DNA of 64,000 nucleotides from CAVZTX01 sp963778375. Lineage in GTDB: Bacteria; Chloroflexota; Ktedonobacteria; Ktedonobacterales; Ktedonobacteraceae. The notes under the pieces were generated by a model, which was not told the origin of the DNA, ran no database searches, and was given only the letters and a program-made list of their open reading frames with translations. A program made the position numbers and the translations under genes. Shown here piece by piece: positions 10,372-18,793 of the stretch. The first letter of the stretch is position 1. The number at the start of each line of letters is the position of its first letter. The DNA is taken from assembly GCA_963778375.1 (NCBI GenBank), contig CAVZTX010000014.1, forward strand, positions 1 through 64,000, read 5' to 3'.

Positions 10372-11255
10372 ACAATGTTGCTAGTTGGAGAAGGGCTAAA
10401 GAGAGAATTGAGCGAGAGCAAGCTTGCCCCCGGCCAGTTCAATCAAGCAATTGACCATCGCTGCGGCATAGCCAAAGCGTGCGGTTAGGTACTTCTCCAT
10501 GCGATGAAAGAGCTTCTTGAGATGATTGACGATTGTGATGACGCTGAAGATGCGTTCAACGATCATGCGCTCATTGCGCTCTCCACGCTGACAAAACTGC
10601 CAGTTGACCGGCTCATGTCCCCGTTTGCGGAAGCCCAGATCACTGAGCACCTCAGTCTGCTCTGTCCAGCGCTCGCCCACTTCAGCAAAGTGTTGATCAT
10701 GGGTGTTGGCAGTTGCCCAAGCCCAGTCAATAATTTGCCCGTGCGGGGTCATCAACCAGCACAGCTTGACTCCGACAATCCAGCGATGATTATTGAGGCC
10801 TTTCTTGCCGACCTGCGCAGGACTGCGCCCTTGCCGAATGGGATGGAGCAACTCAATGCCATAGCTATCAATCACACTCTTGGCTTGGGGAGCGACCAAA
10901 AACTGATCCGTCAAGGGCTCGTAGATGGCCAGCAAGCGCAACAGGCGCGAACAGTATGGCAAGTGCGGAAACAAGTGCAGCCAGTCTCCTTTGAGCCACC
11001 GATAAAAGGCCCGATAGTGCACGCCTTTGAGCGTGAACAGAATGCCAATCGTCACAATTTCACTAGGATACAGCTGGGCGTTGCTCCGCTTGTTGACATG
11101 CGCCAGTTTGTCGTCTACCATACAAAAGAGTCGGATGATTATCTCTTCGGTTCGCATCAGGTTGTGCTCCTTTTCGCCATGGTTTGCTTCGTGGCTCAAG
11201 CATCGCACAACCTGTTTGCTTTTTCAACTCCCTCCTTTCAACTAGCAACATTGGT
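10372..11255 (-). mobile_element. IS982-like insertion sequence, 884 bp
   Basis: Inverted ends sharing CAATGTTGCTAGTTG lie at 10,373–10,387 and 11,239–11,253. They are flanked by TAAGAA at 10,366–10,371 and 11,256–11,261, a candidate 6-bp target duplication, in the range known for this family. One intact-looking transposase gene is inside. Confidence 0.85.
10396..11157 (-). CDS. IS982-family transposase
   Basis: The chosen start at 11,157 reads MRTEEIIIRLFCMVDDKLAH; an upstream start at 11,208 would add 17 residues that do not look like the family. The product is about 253 residues. The DDE core is visible as VIDSYGIELLHPIRQGRSPA, then HRWIVGVKLCWLMTPHGQII, EVLSDLGFRKRG, and NERMIVERIFSVITIVNHLK with the Glu. 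It reads in one frame, the only transposase in this cluster to do so, and sits between inverted repeats with a candidate target duplication. It may be the youngest insertion here. A shorter family member is possible, as IS982 proteins are often nearer 290 residues. Confidence 0.85.
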   Translation of the reverse strand: MRTEEIIIRLFCMVDDKLAHVNKRSNAQLYPSEIVTIGILFTLKGVHYRAFYRWLKGDWLHLFPHLPYCSRLLRLLAIYEPLTDQFLVAPQAKSVIDSYGIELLHPIRQGRSPAQVGKKGLNNHRWIVGVKLCWLMTPHGQIIDWAWATANTHDQHFAEVGERWTEQTEVLSDLGFRKRGHEPVNWQFCQRGERNERMIVERIFSVITIVNHLKKLFHRMEKYLTARFGYAAAMVNCLIELAGGKLALAQFSL

Positions 11256-11275
11256 TAAGAACGAAAAGTGTCGAT

Positions 11276-11586
11276 CTTGTCTGCCTGTCACGCTGGTATG
11301 TCTTGCAGATAATCGGACGCCCGTCGGTTCCGCTCGATAAATAATAGAGCTTAATATTGAATAGTAAACTCTATTATTTTTGTGCGATCATGAGTATCCG
11401 CAATCGTTGGTCGGAACCACCACTGGAGATGCTCCTGAGTCGCACGTTCAATGCCCGGTTTTCCGTGAGCCTGAGAGGGGTTTCGAGGATTGAGCTCTGG
11501 AAGAGGCCACTCTGTACTTTCTTCGCAAAATAAAGCATCTATCGTTGAAGATGTGTAAATGGCCTAACATGTCTGCCTGTCACGTT
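11276..11586 (+). repeat. Palindrome-bearing conserved repeat, copy B
   Basis: The ordered blocks of copy A recur here: GCCCGTCGGTTCCGCTCGAT at 11,319, a 39-bp near-palindrome at 11,341–11,379 (arms starting AATAATAGAG and ending CTCTATTATT, mismatched at two paired positions plus the centre base), AAAGCATCT at 11,532, and CTAACATGTCTGCCTGTCAC at 11,564. An additional CTTGTCTGCCTGTCACGCT lies upstream at 11,276. The IS982-like element is inserted directly upstream of this repeat. The function is unknown. Confidence 0.6.
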
Positions 11587-11618
11587 GGCTATCTTATTGA
11601 ATACCTTTCCTGCTCTCT

Positions 11619-12410
11619 TTACAATGTTATATAAATAATGTGGCGATTGATAGGATGTCTCAAGCTTTGGCTACCAGCTATACGCCGGGTTCTGACCTGT
11701 ATACCCACATACCCGGCTCGTAGTGAATTGACCAGTGGCAAGAGCATCTCTTCACCACATTTGTGATCCTTCGTACACGCATCACACAGATAGCCTTCGT
11801 CTTCATAGATGCATTGAGTACAGAGGCTGGTAGCGGGTTCTCCGGATACATCGCAAGGAACGATCGGCAAGCTATTCCTGGCAAGGATCTGGATAGTCTT
11901 TCCCTTCATTTCCACCTCATACTTCGCAATCACTTTCACCAGCAGTTCTGTCGTCGAACCAAAATCATACTCATAGGAGCATGGTTGTCCTGGGCTGAAC
12001 ACTTCTTCCAATTTCACCTGCATATTCTTGCGGCGCATATCCCACCAATAGGCATCTTGGTCTGCATCCACGTAGTAGTTCAATCCACCAATTCGAAAGA
12101 CGCTCAAGTGCCCACAACACTCCAGCCATGTATCCCTCAAAAAGTGATCCAATGTCGCCAGAGTAGTATCAACAGCGACTTGCAGGTGCATCCAGTACAT
12201 GGGTAAGCGGTATCCCTCCACGACCAGATGGAATGCCTTGATCTTTTTCGCTTGTTGACGACTCCCTATTTCACCCTGCATTGCTGCTCGTTGCTCACAG
12301 GATTCCAGATGCCTGATCATGCTTGCCTTACTCACCTCTCTGTGGCAAAAGATACACCTTCCTTTTGAGATCTGTCTCGTCATACGCTTCCTCCTCTGCT
12401 GGCTGCTCAC
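11619..12410 (-). CDS. Zinc-finger protein with plasmid pRiA4b ORF-3-like domain, copy 1
   Basis: The true start is probably 12,383 (MTRQISKGRCIFCHREVSKA), which aligns with the start of the paralogue at 16,147. An N-terminal CxxC...H...C finger is followed by a pRiA4b ORF-3-like domain (FHLVVEGYRLPMYWMHLQV, TLDHFLRDTWLECCGHLSVF, PGQPCSYEYDFGSTTELLVK). A C-terminal cysteine cluster reads CTQCIYEDEGYLCDACTKDH. Compared with copy 2, the first C-terminal Cys pair is degenerate (CDVS against CEEC). The tail also leaves frame: after GYVG the alternative frame reads GYTGQNPAYSW and stops, as expected for the family, so a one-base shift near 11,700 probably added the odd last residues. The role is unknown; a nucleic-acid or regulatory function is a guess. 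Confidence 0.7.
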   Translation of the reverse strand: MSSQQRRKRMTRQISKGRCIFCHREVSKASMIRHLESCEQRAAMQGEIGSRQQAKKIKAFHLVVEGYRLPMYWMHLQVAVDTTLATLDHFLRDTWLECCGHLSVFRIGGLNYYVDADQDAYWWDMRRKNMQVKLEEVFSPGQPCSYEYDFGSTTELLVKVIAKYEVEMKGKTIQILARNSLPIVPCDVSGEPATSLCTQCIYEDEGYLCDACTKDHKCGEEMLLPLVNSLRAGYVGIQVRTRRIAGSQSLRHPINRHIIYITL

Positions 12411-12527
12411 TTTCGTTCAGTCACAGCATACGCTATGAACAGCAAGAAGAAAAGCGCAGCTATCATCTCTAGCCAGCTATGGTAAGATAGAGCCATCGCA
12501 TCAAGCCTACCAGGAAGGGGAACGTGA

Positions 12528-13202
12528 ATGGACGTCTTAAAGAAAAACCTAGAACAACGCGAGAAACCGGAACTTTTCGCCATCATTCAACATATGCTGC
12601 GCCAGGAGCCGGAATTGCAATGGCTTCTCACTACACCACTACCAACCGCCTCCTCTCGGCAGTCCTCTGTTGATCCAGCGGTGTATCGTCAGCAGATTCT
12701 AGCTGCGATGTCGGCTGGAGATTATCAGCGCAAGCGCAAACACGGTGAGGTCCAGCGAAGACTGACTGCTATAAAGACCATCGCCGACGAGTTTGTCACA
12801 CAGGAACATTATGCCGCAGCTCTCACCATTTACGAGGTGCTTGTGAGCGAGGTTATTGAACACTTCAATGACTATCGGGATGAGTATATCGCGTTTTGTG
12901 TTATTCTCGTTAGCTGTATCGATGGACTGGATAGCTGCTTCGCAGGGGAAGAGGACAACCCGGAGCTACGGCTACGCATTATAGGCATACTCTTCGCTAT
13001 CTACCGCTTCTATACCGATAGCGAGATGGACCTGAATGAAGACATCCCTGGCCTGCTTGTGGGTAACATCACAACAGAGGAACGACAGGTCGTCGCGGGT
13101 TGGGCACGCGATGCGCTTGCTAATGCTAAAAGCACAAAGTGGAGTTCGAGTTCCCGGCAGCAAAGGTACAGCGCATTTTTATTAGCGCTAGAAAAAGGAT
13201 AA
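12528..13202 (+). CDS. Hypothetical helical protein, 224 residues
   Basis: The start ATG 12,528 follows an AGGAAGGGGA ribosome binding site. I do not recognise a named family. The protein is mostly helical: an N-terminal stretch (NLEQREKPELFAIIQHMLRQ) resembles the start of the next gene's product (LLSGLNRDQLQSLLLKLAEQ). A middle region (KTIADEFVTQEHYAAALTIY) looks like a TPR-type helical pair. No signal peptide or membrane segment is seen. The downstream gene begins 9 bp after the stop, so the two are probably one operon and may be diverged paralogues. Confidence 0.65.
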   Translation: MDVLKKNLEQREKPELFAIIQHMLRQEPELQWLLTTPLPTASSRQSSVDPAVYRQQILAAMSAGDYQRKRKHGEVQRRLTAIKTIADEFVTQEHYAAALTIYEVLVSEVIEHFNDYRDEYIAFCVILVSCIDGLDSCFAGEEDNPELRLRIIGILFAIYRFYTDSEMDLNEDIPGLLVGNITTEERQVVAGWARDALANAKSTKWSSSSRQQRYSAFLLALEKG

Positions 13203-13210
13203 GAAGGATC

Positions 13211-14737
13211 ATGAATGAGCGTATGCATAAAGAGGCACGTCCTGCTCTTGAGAATCTGCTGTCTGGCTTAAATCGTGATCAGTTGCAGTCACTTCTGCTG
13301 AAGTTGGCAGAGCAAGAGCCTTCCCTCATCGTGAGCATCCAGAAACAAGCTACATCGCTACAAACCTCTTTATCTCAGCCAACAACATCTCTACAACAGG
13401 CTCCTTCAAAGCCACCAATTGCCGTAGATACGAAGGCAGTACGTCGCCAGGTGCGATCCAGCATTCACAGTCTGGACCGTATGCGTTCTTCCGAAGCATA
13501 CTGGCATATTGGGGCAGTGGTTAACGAGATAGGACAACTCGTCGAGCAGGCCTGGGCCTTGATCAAGGCCGACGACGGGCATCAGGCACTTACAGTCCTT
13601 GAGGCTATCACGGAAGAGTACATGAGCGAGTGGGAGAATCTCGACGACTCGGATGGCGAAGCCAGCGGGTTTTTCAGTGATCTCGGCAGCGCATGGACGG
13701 AAGCGATCTTAAGTGCGGATTTGACCCGCGAGGAGCGAGAGCAATGGGCTGATCAGTTCGCCGCTTGGCAAGCGGAACTCGATGATTATGGCGTGGATGA
13801 AGCGTTTGACGCGCCGCAAACGGCAGCGCTCAACGGCTGGGATTATCCTCCACTCAAGCGGGTCTTGCAGGGGACTATAACTGAGCAAGGTGCCTGGGAT
13901 GGAGAGCCTCCCCATTACGCAGATGACCTTACCGAGGCTCGGCTTCACATCCTAGAACGACGCGGGCGCTTCCAGGAGTACCTATATTTGGCTGAAGCAG
14001 AGGGGCACACTGAGGAATATGTCACCATGCTGGTTCGCCTGGGGCGTATCGAAGAAGCTATTTCATATGGACGGCAATACCTGGCAACACCTGATGAAGC
14101 ATTGACCTTGGCAAAGGCCTTGTATGAGCATGGTGAGCACGAGCAAAGCTTACAGATAGCTGAGCATGGGTTGAGCCTTGAGGGGCACAAGGCGTCCTTG
14201 GCAAAGTGGTTGCGCGATCAGGCGTGGTTGATGGGAGAGAAGACACGCGCACTTACTGCTGCTGAAGTCGCCTTTCGCGACGAGATTAACTTGGAGAATT
14301 ACCAGCGGGTGTCCGAGATTGCTGAGGACCGATGGTCTGAGCGACGAACGGAACTCCTGGATTATGCTCGCCAGACGAAATCGTCCTTTCCCAAAGGGCA
14401 TATAGATGTGTTCTTACACGAAGGATTGATCGATGACGCCATCACAGCGTTGGATCCCTATGCAAGCCATACGCTGGTAGAGCAGGTGGTAGATGCCGCT
14501 CTACAATCACAATCCCAGCTTGATTGGGTCATCCAGGCATGTCGCAAGCAGGCGGAGTATATCATGGATAGAGGCAAAGCCGAATTATACAGTTCAGCTG
14601 CCAACTGGCTCGCGAAGGCTCGACAGGCTTATTATATGTTGGGGCGCGAAAAGGAGTGGCAAACCTACCTGGATGAACTGCTGAGTCAGCATGGGCGTAA
14701 GTATAAGTTAGTTCCTATGCTAAAGACGTTACGGTAA
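13211..14737 (+). CDS. Hypothetical helical-repeat protein, similar to C-terminal parts of SWIM-associated proteins
   Basis: Start ATG 13,211 is chosen because AGAAGGA precedes it by a short spacer; the frame is open further upstream but overlaps the previous gene. The product is about 508 residues. After an N-terminal RDQLQSLLLKLAEQEPSLIV segment, TPR-like helical repeats run through the protein (for example EYLYLAEAEGHTEEYVTMLV and AISYGRQYLATPDEALTLAK). The layout resembles the helical C-terminal halves of SWIM zinc-finger proteins, but no SWIM CxC...CxH motif is present here. It is likely a scaffold for protein contacts; partner and role are unknown. Confidence 0.65.
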   Translation: MNERMHKEARPALENLLSGLNRDQLQSLLLKLAEQEPSLIVSIQKQATSLQTSLSQPTTSLQQAPSKPPIAVDTKAVRRQVRSSIHSLDRMRSSEAYWHIGAVVNEIGQLVEQAWALIKADDGHQALTVLEAITEEYMSEWENLDDSDGEASGFFSDLGSAWTEAILSADLTREEREQWADQFAAWQAELDDYGVDEAFDAPQTAALNGWDYPPLKRVLQGTITEQGAWDGEPPHYADDLTEARLHILERRGRFQEYLYLAEAEGHTEEYVTMLVRLGRIEEAISYGRQYLATPDEALTLAKALYEHGEHEQSLQIAEHGLSLEGHKASLAKWLRDQAWLMGEKTRALTAAEVAFRDEINLENYQRVSEIAEDRWSERRTELLDYARQTKSSFPKGHIDVFLHEGLIDDAITALDPYASHTLVEQVVDAALQSQSQLDWVIQACRKQAEYIMDRGKAELYSSAANWLAKARQAYYMLGREKEWQTYLDELLSQHGRKYKLVPMLKTLR

Positions 14738-14833
14738 CGAGGAATGCTGGTTGATTCCATATTTGCTCACAGTTCTTCCTCTTGTTACGCTCTTATGAGA
14801 AGGACTGATTCCAGAATAGGAATATCAGAGAGG

Positions 14834-15415
14834 CTAAGTATTTTCTCTCGGCACCGTTACGTTCTCATAAAGTGCTTCAAGAGGAATGCTGACGTTGATA
14901 CTCTTTAGTTCCACCTCATCATCTGGCCCGAATGGATGAAGTGTCCAGAGTTTATCACTTGCTCGCCGGTAGACATCGACAGCTTGCTCTTGCGTACTGA
15001 TGAGTACATATTCCTGAATAGAAAAGCAACTCTGGTAGTAGCGAAACTTTTTTCCTCTGTCAGTCGCCTCAGTCGAGGGGGAAAGCACCTCAACAATCAG
15101 GCAAGGAGAATAAATGATATCGTTCTCTCCTTCCAGGTCGTCTGGATCGCAACTGACGGAAGCATCGGGTAGAAGATAGCGCGTGCTGGAAATACTGACT
15201 CGCAGATCAGAGTTGAAGACTTCACAAGGGCTACCTCGTAAGGCTGCCGAGAGGAGACTGACCACATTGACGCTGATTCGAGAATGATTGGCGGTGCCCC
15301 CAGCCAACATGATGACAACGCCATCAATGTACTCGTAGCGGGCATCCAGACTATTGCGGTCAAGTTCCAGATATTCTTCCACACTCATAAAGAGGCGATG
15401 CGGGTCTGCAGCCAT
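14834..15415 (-). CDS. Uma2 family (DUF820) PD-(D/E)xK nuclease-like protein
   Basis: The 193-residue protein has the family pattern: FMSVEEYLELD at the N-terminus, RYEYIDGVVIMLAGGTANHS, the catalytic-type Asp in YLLPDASVSCD, and Glu in CLIVEVLSPSTEATDRGKKF followed by YYQ and EYVLI. Uma2 proteins have a restriction-endonuclease fold, occur in many copies in Cyanobacteria and Chloroflexota, and their role is unsettled. This is the last gene of a tight minus-strand operon, 42 bp after the zinc-finger gene. A collapsed remnant of a second copy lies at 19,703–19,764. Confidence 0.85.
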   Translation of the reverse strand: MAADPHRLFMSVEEYLELDRNSLDARYEYIDGVVIMLAGGTANHSRISVNVVSLLSAALRGSPCEVFNSDLRVSISSTRYLLPDASVSCDPDDLEGENDIIYSPCLIVEVLSPSTEATDRGKKFRYYQSCFSIQEYVLISTQEQAVDVYRRASDKLWTLHPFGPDDEVELKSINVSIPLEALYENVTVPRENT

Positions 15416-15457
15416 GCGTTCCTACCTTTCGTGAACTCAGTGTACCACATGCGCAGC

Positions 15458-16147
15458 TTATCCACTATAGGCGCACATGCCCACACGTGGCGAGTTGACC
15501 ACCGGCAAGAGCATCTCTTCACCGCACTCGTGGTTCTCTACGCAGTCATCGCATAACCAGCCTTTTCCATCAAAGATGCATTGTGAGCAGACATTCGTCG
15601 CCGGTTTGCCACACTCTTCGCACAGGATCACCGGTGACGTATTCCTGGCCAGCACCTGAATGGCTTTCCCTTTTGCTTCCACTTCCCGTTCAGCGATCAC
15701 CCTCAGCTTCAGTTCCGTGGTCGTCCCATAATCATACTCGTAGGAGCAGCTTTGCCCTGGACTAAACACCTTGTCCAGGCGCACTCGCATACTTTTTTCA
15801 TCCATCCCCCATCCATCATCCATTCCCGCGTCGACTGCATAACGCACACCTCCAATCTCAAAAGCGCTCAGATGCCCGCAGCACTCCAGCCAGGTATCCC
15901 TGAGGAAGCGGTCTAAGGTTGCCAGCGTAGTGCCTGCTGGCACCTCCAGGTGCATCCAATACATCGGCAGACCGCGCCCTTCCACCACCAGATGGAATGT
16001 CCTGATTGGCTGGGCCTTCCGACGACTCCCGCCTTTCGCTTCAGTGCTTGCCCTTTGCTCGCACGCCTCCAGATGTCGAGTCATCGTTGATTTACTAAAC
16101 TCGCTGTGACAAAAGGCACACGTTCCTTTTGAAATCTGTCTCGCCAT
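15458..16147 (-). CDS. Zinc-finger protein with plasmid pRiA4b ORF-3-like domain, copy 2
   Basis: The 229-residue protein starts MARQISKGTCAFCHSEFSKS. It has the N-terminal CxxC...H...C finger, a central pRiA4b ORF-3-like domain (FHLVVEGRGLPMYWMHLEV, LDRFLRDTWLECCGHLSAFE, SYEYDYGTTTELKLRV) and a C-terminal Cys-rich cluster CEEC...CSQC...CDDC...H.C. It ends VVNSPRVGMCAYSG, the typical end of the family. It lies 7 bp downstream of the pyrophosphatase gene, so translational coupling is likely. Its placement between a pyrophosphatase and a Uma2 gene suggests a regulatory or accessory part, but that is inference. Confidence 0.8.
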   Translation of the reverse strand: MARQISKGTCAFCHSEFSKSTMTRHLEACEQRASTEAKGGSRRKAQPIRTFHLVVEGRGLPMYWMHLEVPAGTTLATLDRFLRDTWLECCGHLSAFEIGGVRYAVDAGMDDGWGMDEKSMRVRLDKVFSPGQSCSYEYDYGTTTELKLRVIAEREVEAKGKAIQVLARNTSPVILCEECGKPATNVCSQCIFDGKGWLCDDCVENHECGEEMLLPVVNSPRVGMCAYSG

Positions 16148-16154
16148 ATATTTC

Positions 16155-17823
16155 CTACCTTCGTCCTGCGTTTGCCATTTCCTCCTGGATACGTGGAAGC
16201 AGTGGAACTAATTGTTTTTTGCGTGAAACCAGTCCTTCCACAATCATCGTATGTCCATCCGCTTGCAAGGGAACACCGAGGACATCCGCGACAACCAATT
16301 CCGCACCAACAATAAGCAGGTGGCAGCGCATCTTAATAATATTGACAATCATGAAGAGAAAAGAGGTATAGCTATGGGCCTGTGCAATGCGTTCCATAGT
16401 GGAAAGCAATTCTGGCAGGCGTTCCTCGATAGCGATGGGATTGGCTACCTCCACCGTTCCAATAGCGAAGATGTTTACATCCGCCCGAAACTCCTTAAAG
16501 TCTCGCGTCAGCAATTCCTCAGCCGGAACCTTCCTCAGTTCAGAAGCGGCAGCAGCAAAGATGGCCTGACCATAGTCTTCGATATCTTCTCCTGCCAACT
16601 CTGCCAGTACTGCTGCGATCTGCTTGTCACGCTCCGTACACGTGGGAGAACGCAGGATTAGGGTGTCAGTGAGTAAGCCTGCCAGCAGGATACCCGCCAC
16701 CTCACGGGGGAGTGAAACCCTTGCTTCCTGGTACAAGATAGCAATAATGGTGCTTGCACTGCCAATCGGTTCGACTCGAAACAGCACAGGCCGGGTTGTA
16801 TGCACATCAGCCACCCGGTGATGATCGATGATCCCGAGCAGTTCTGCTTCCTCTATCCCATCCACTGCCTGAGACCGCTCATTATGATCCACTAAGACGA
16901 CCTGTTTGGGACGTGCATAAATCAAATCTGTCCGGGAGAGCGTTCCAACGAGTCTCCCCTGTGTATCAACGACCATCAGAGTTCCATGTTGCACCAGCGT
17001 AGGGCGAATCTCATCGATCTCATCATCGAGATGACAGGAAAGAAACTGCCGGTTCATGAAATCCTGCGCGCTAACACTCATGCTCATCAGCCGCACCGCG
17101 GTAAAGGTGTGATAGGGTGTACTGAGCACCATCACGCCCTGCTTCTGTGCCTGTTCCAGCGTGTCTTGAGCCACCGGTGCTCCGCCGGTAATCACAAGAG
17201 CGGCAGCCCCCGCTTCAATAGCGATCTTTTGGGCATCCCGCAAGTCACCCATAACGACAATACTGTCAACTTCAATATAGCTCCGCAAGGTTTCAGGCTC
17301 CATCGCCGCCACCAGGACCCGGCTGCCTAACGTGCGACGACCCTCCACCAACACACGTCCCTTCAGAACATGTACCATATTCTCACGCTCCAAAGGAACG
17401 CAGTTCTCAATGCAAGGATCCAGGTCATCGCGAAGCTCCTGGAAGAACAGTTTAGCGAACTCCTCCTGTGTAATGATGCCGCGTACCTTATTCTCGTTAT
17501 CAACAACGGGGAGCGCGCGTGGAGCGTGCTGCTGCAAAAGCTGGGCCACCTCCAGCAGCGATTGCGTGCTACGAACAAAGATAATATCCTCGCTCATCAC
17601 ATCACGCACTTGCAAGTAGACATGTTCAAGCACTTGAGGTGGCTCGAACGTGAAATCGCTCAAGGACAAAGCCGATCTCCGGCTTCAGTTCGCCATGCCT
17701 CGCCGCAATCACCTGCGAGTTCCCCTGCAAGCACAACAACTGTGCATACCCGTAGGCTGAAGCAACCGCATCCATATCAGAGTGTTTATGTCCAATGACA
17801 TAGGTTGTCTGCGCCATTGCCAT
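16155..17823 (-). pseudogene. ppaC: Manganese-dependent inorganic pyrophosphatase with CBS and DRTGG domains, one frameshift
   Basis: The first piece (17,823–about 17,650) has the family-II start TTYVIGHKHSDMDAVASAYG, with metal-binding His and Asp residues. The second (about 17,650–16,155) carries a CBS domain (VRDVMSEDIIFVRSTQSLLE), a DRTGG-like segment (GSRVLVAAMEPETLRSYIEV), a second CBS, the DHH motif LLGIIDHHRVADVHTT and a DHHA2 domain near the end. The join LERFHV/EPPQVLEH needs removal of one base near 17,645. The product would be about 555 residues, as for nucleotide-regulated CBS pyrophosphatases. Such enzymes hydrolyse pyrophosphate to phosphate. It is 40 bp downstream of the PPK2 genes, so it could pull polyphosphate-linked reactions. 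The single shift may be a sequencing error. Confidence 0.85.
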
Positions 17824-17863
17824 CTCCTATTCGCGTATGACTTTGCTAGTGAATGTGAGCAAG

Positions 17864-18757
17864 CTAACCACCACCGTGAGCTTTCTGAGTTTTCTTTGAC
17901 CGTTTATTGTCACTATTTCCGGTCTGACCCAGATGTCCAAGCTGAGCCAGAAGCGCCAGTTCTCGTTCACCACGCTCCACTAATTGCGCCTCCCAGGCAT
18001 CCTTGTATGGACGCAACATAGAAACGAGTGTACGTGCTACCAGCAAATTGCGATACCACCTCTGGTTAGCTGGCACGATATACCAGGGCGCTTCATCCGT
18101 ACTGCACTGAGAAAGTGCATCCTCATAGGCCTTTTGATAATCATCCCAGTATTTACGCTCAGCCCAATCAGCAGTCGTGACTTTCCATGCATCCGCTGAA
18201 TTTCTCTGCTGGGCCAGTAAGCGTTTCTCCTGCTCCTCGTAGCTCATATGCAAATAGAGCTTCAGAATAACCATGTCATTCTGAGTCAGTAGGCGCTCAA
18301 AGTCGTTAATAGCGGCGTAGCGGCGACTCCAAGCTTCTTGTGGCACCAGGTTATGCACACGCACAATCAGCACGTCCTCATAGTGGGAGCGATTAAAAAT
18401 ACCAATCACACCTCTACCCGGAGTGACCCTATGCACACGCCAGAGGAAGTCATGGTCCATTTCTCGAGAGGTAGGGGCTTTAAACGAGCGCACCTCACAT
18501 CCCTGCGGATTGACTCGGGAGAGGACCTGGTAAATCGTATCAGCCTTACCGCTCGTATCCATCCCCTGCAACACAACGAGTAAGCTATGATGGTGAGCCG
18601 CCGCCAGCAACTCCTGTAACTCACCGAGTTCCTTGCCGAGTTGTTCTAGTTCCGCCTTCGCCATTGCGGGATCCGTATGCTCATCGACATAGTCAGGATT
18701 ATAGTCCTGCAACTTGACGTTACTCCCAGGCTCAACTTTCCATGCGAGTTCCATCAT
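17864..18757 (-). CDS. PPK2-family polyphosphate kinase, copy 1 (altered Walker A)
   Basis: The start is probably the second Met at 18,754 (MELAWKVEPG), matching copy 2. The 297-residue protein fits the polyphosphate:nucleotide phosphotransferase subfamily of PPK2, which moves phosphate between polyphosphate and nucleotides. Walker A reads VVLQGMDTSGKADTI, where the family usually has GKDGT; the Asp and Gly after the Lys are changed. The Walker B region FNRSHYEDVLIVRVH and the lid-like NDFERLLTQNDMVILKLYLH are intact. The C-terminus adds a short Lys-rich tail. It lies 36 bp after copy 2 and 40 bp before the pyrophosphatase gene. The changed Walker A could alter or abolish activity. Confidence 0.88.
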   Translation of the reverse strand: MMELAWKVEPGSNVKLQDYNPDYVDEHTDPAMAKAELEQLGKELGELQELLAAAHHHSLLVVLQGMDTSGKADTIYQVLSRVNPQGCEVRSFKAPTSREMDHDFLWRVHRVTPGRGVIGIFNRSHYEDVLIVRVHNLVPQEAWSRRYAAINDFERLLTQNDMVILKLYLHMSYEEQEKRLLAQQRNSADAWKVTTADWAERKYWDDYQKAYEDALSQCSTDEAPWYIVPANQRWYRNLLVARTLVSMLRPYKDAWEAQLVERGERELALLAQLGHLGQTGNSDNKRSKKTQKAHGGG

Positions 18758-18793
18758 CCTTCTCCTTTCTCGCTGTCATCTTCTGAGAGAATC

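Noticed and set aside
10504..11340. 278-codon open frame antisense to the IS982 transposase
   Set aside because: Shadow of the transposase, which shows clear DDE motifs on the other strand.
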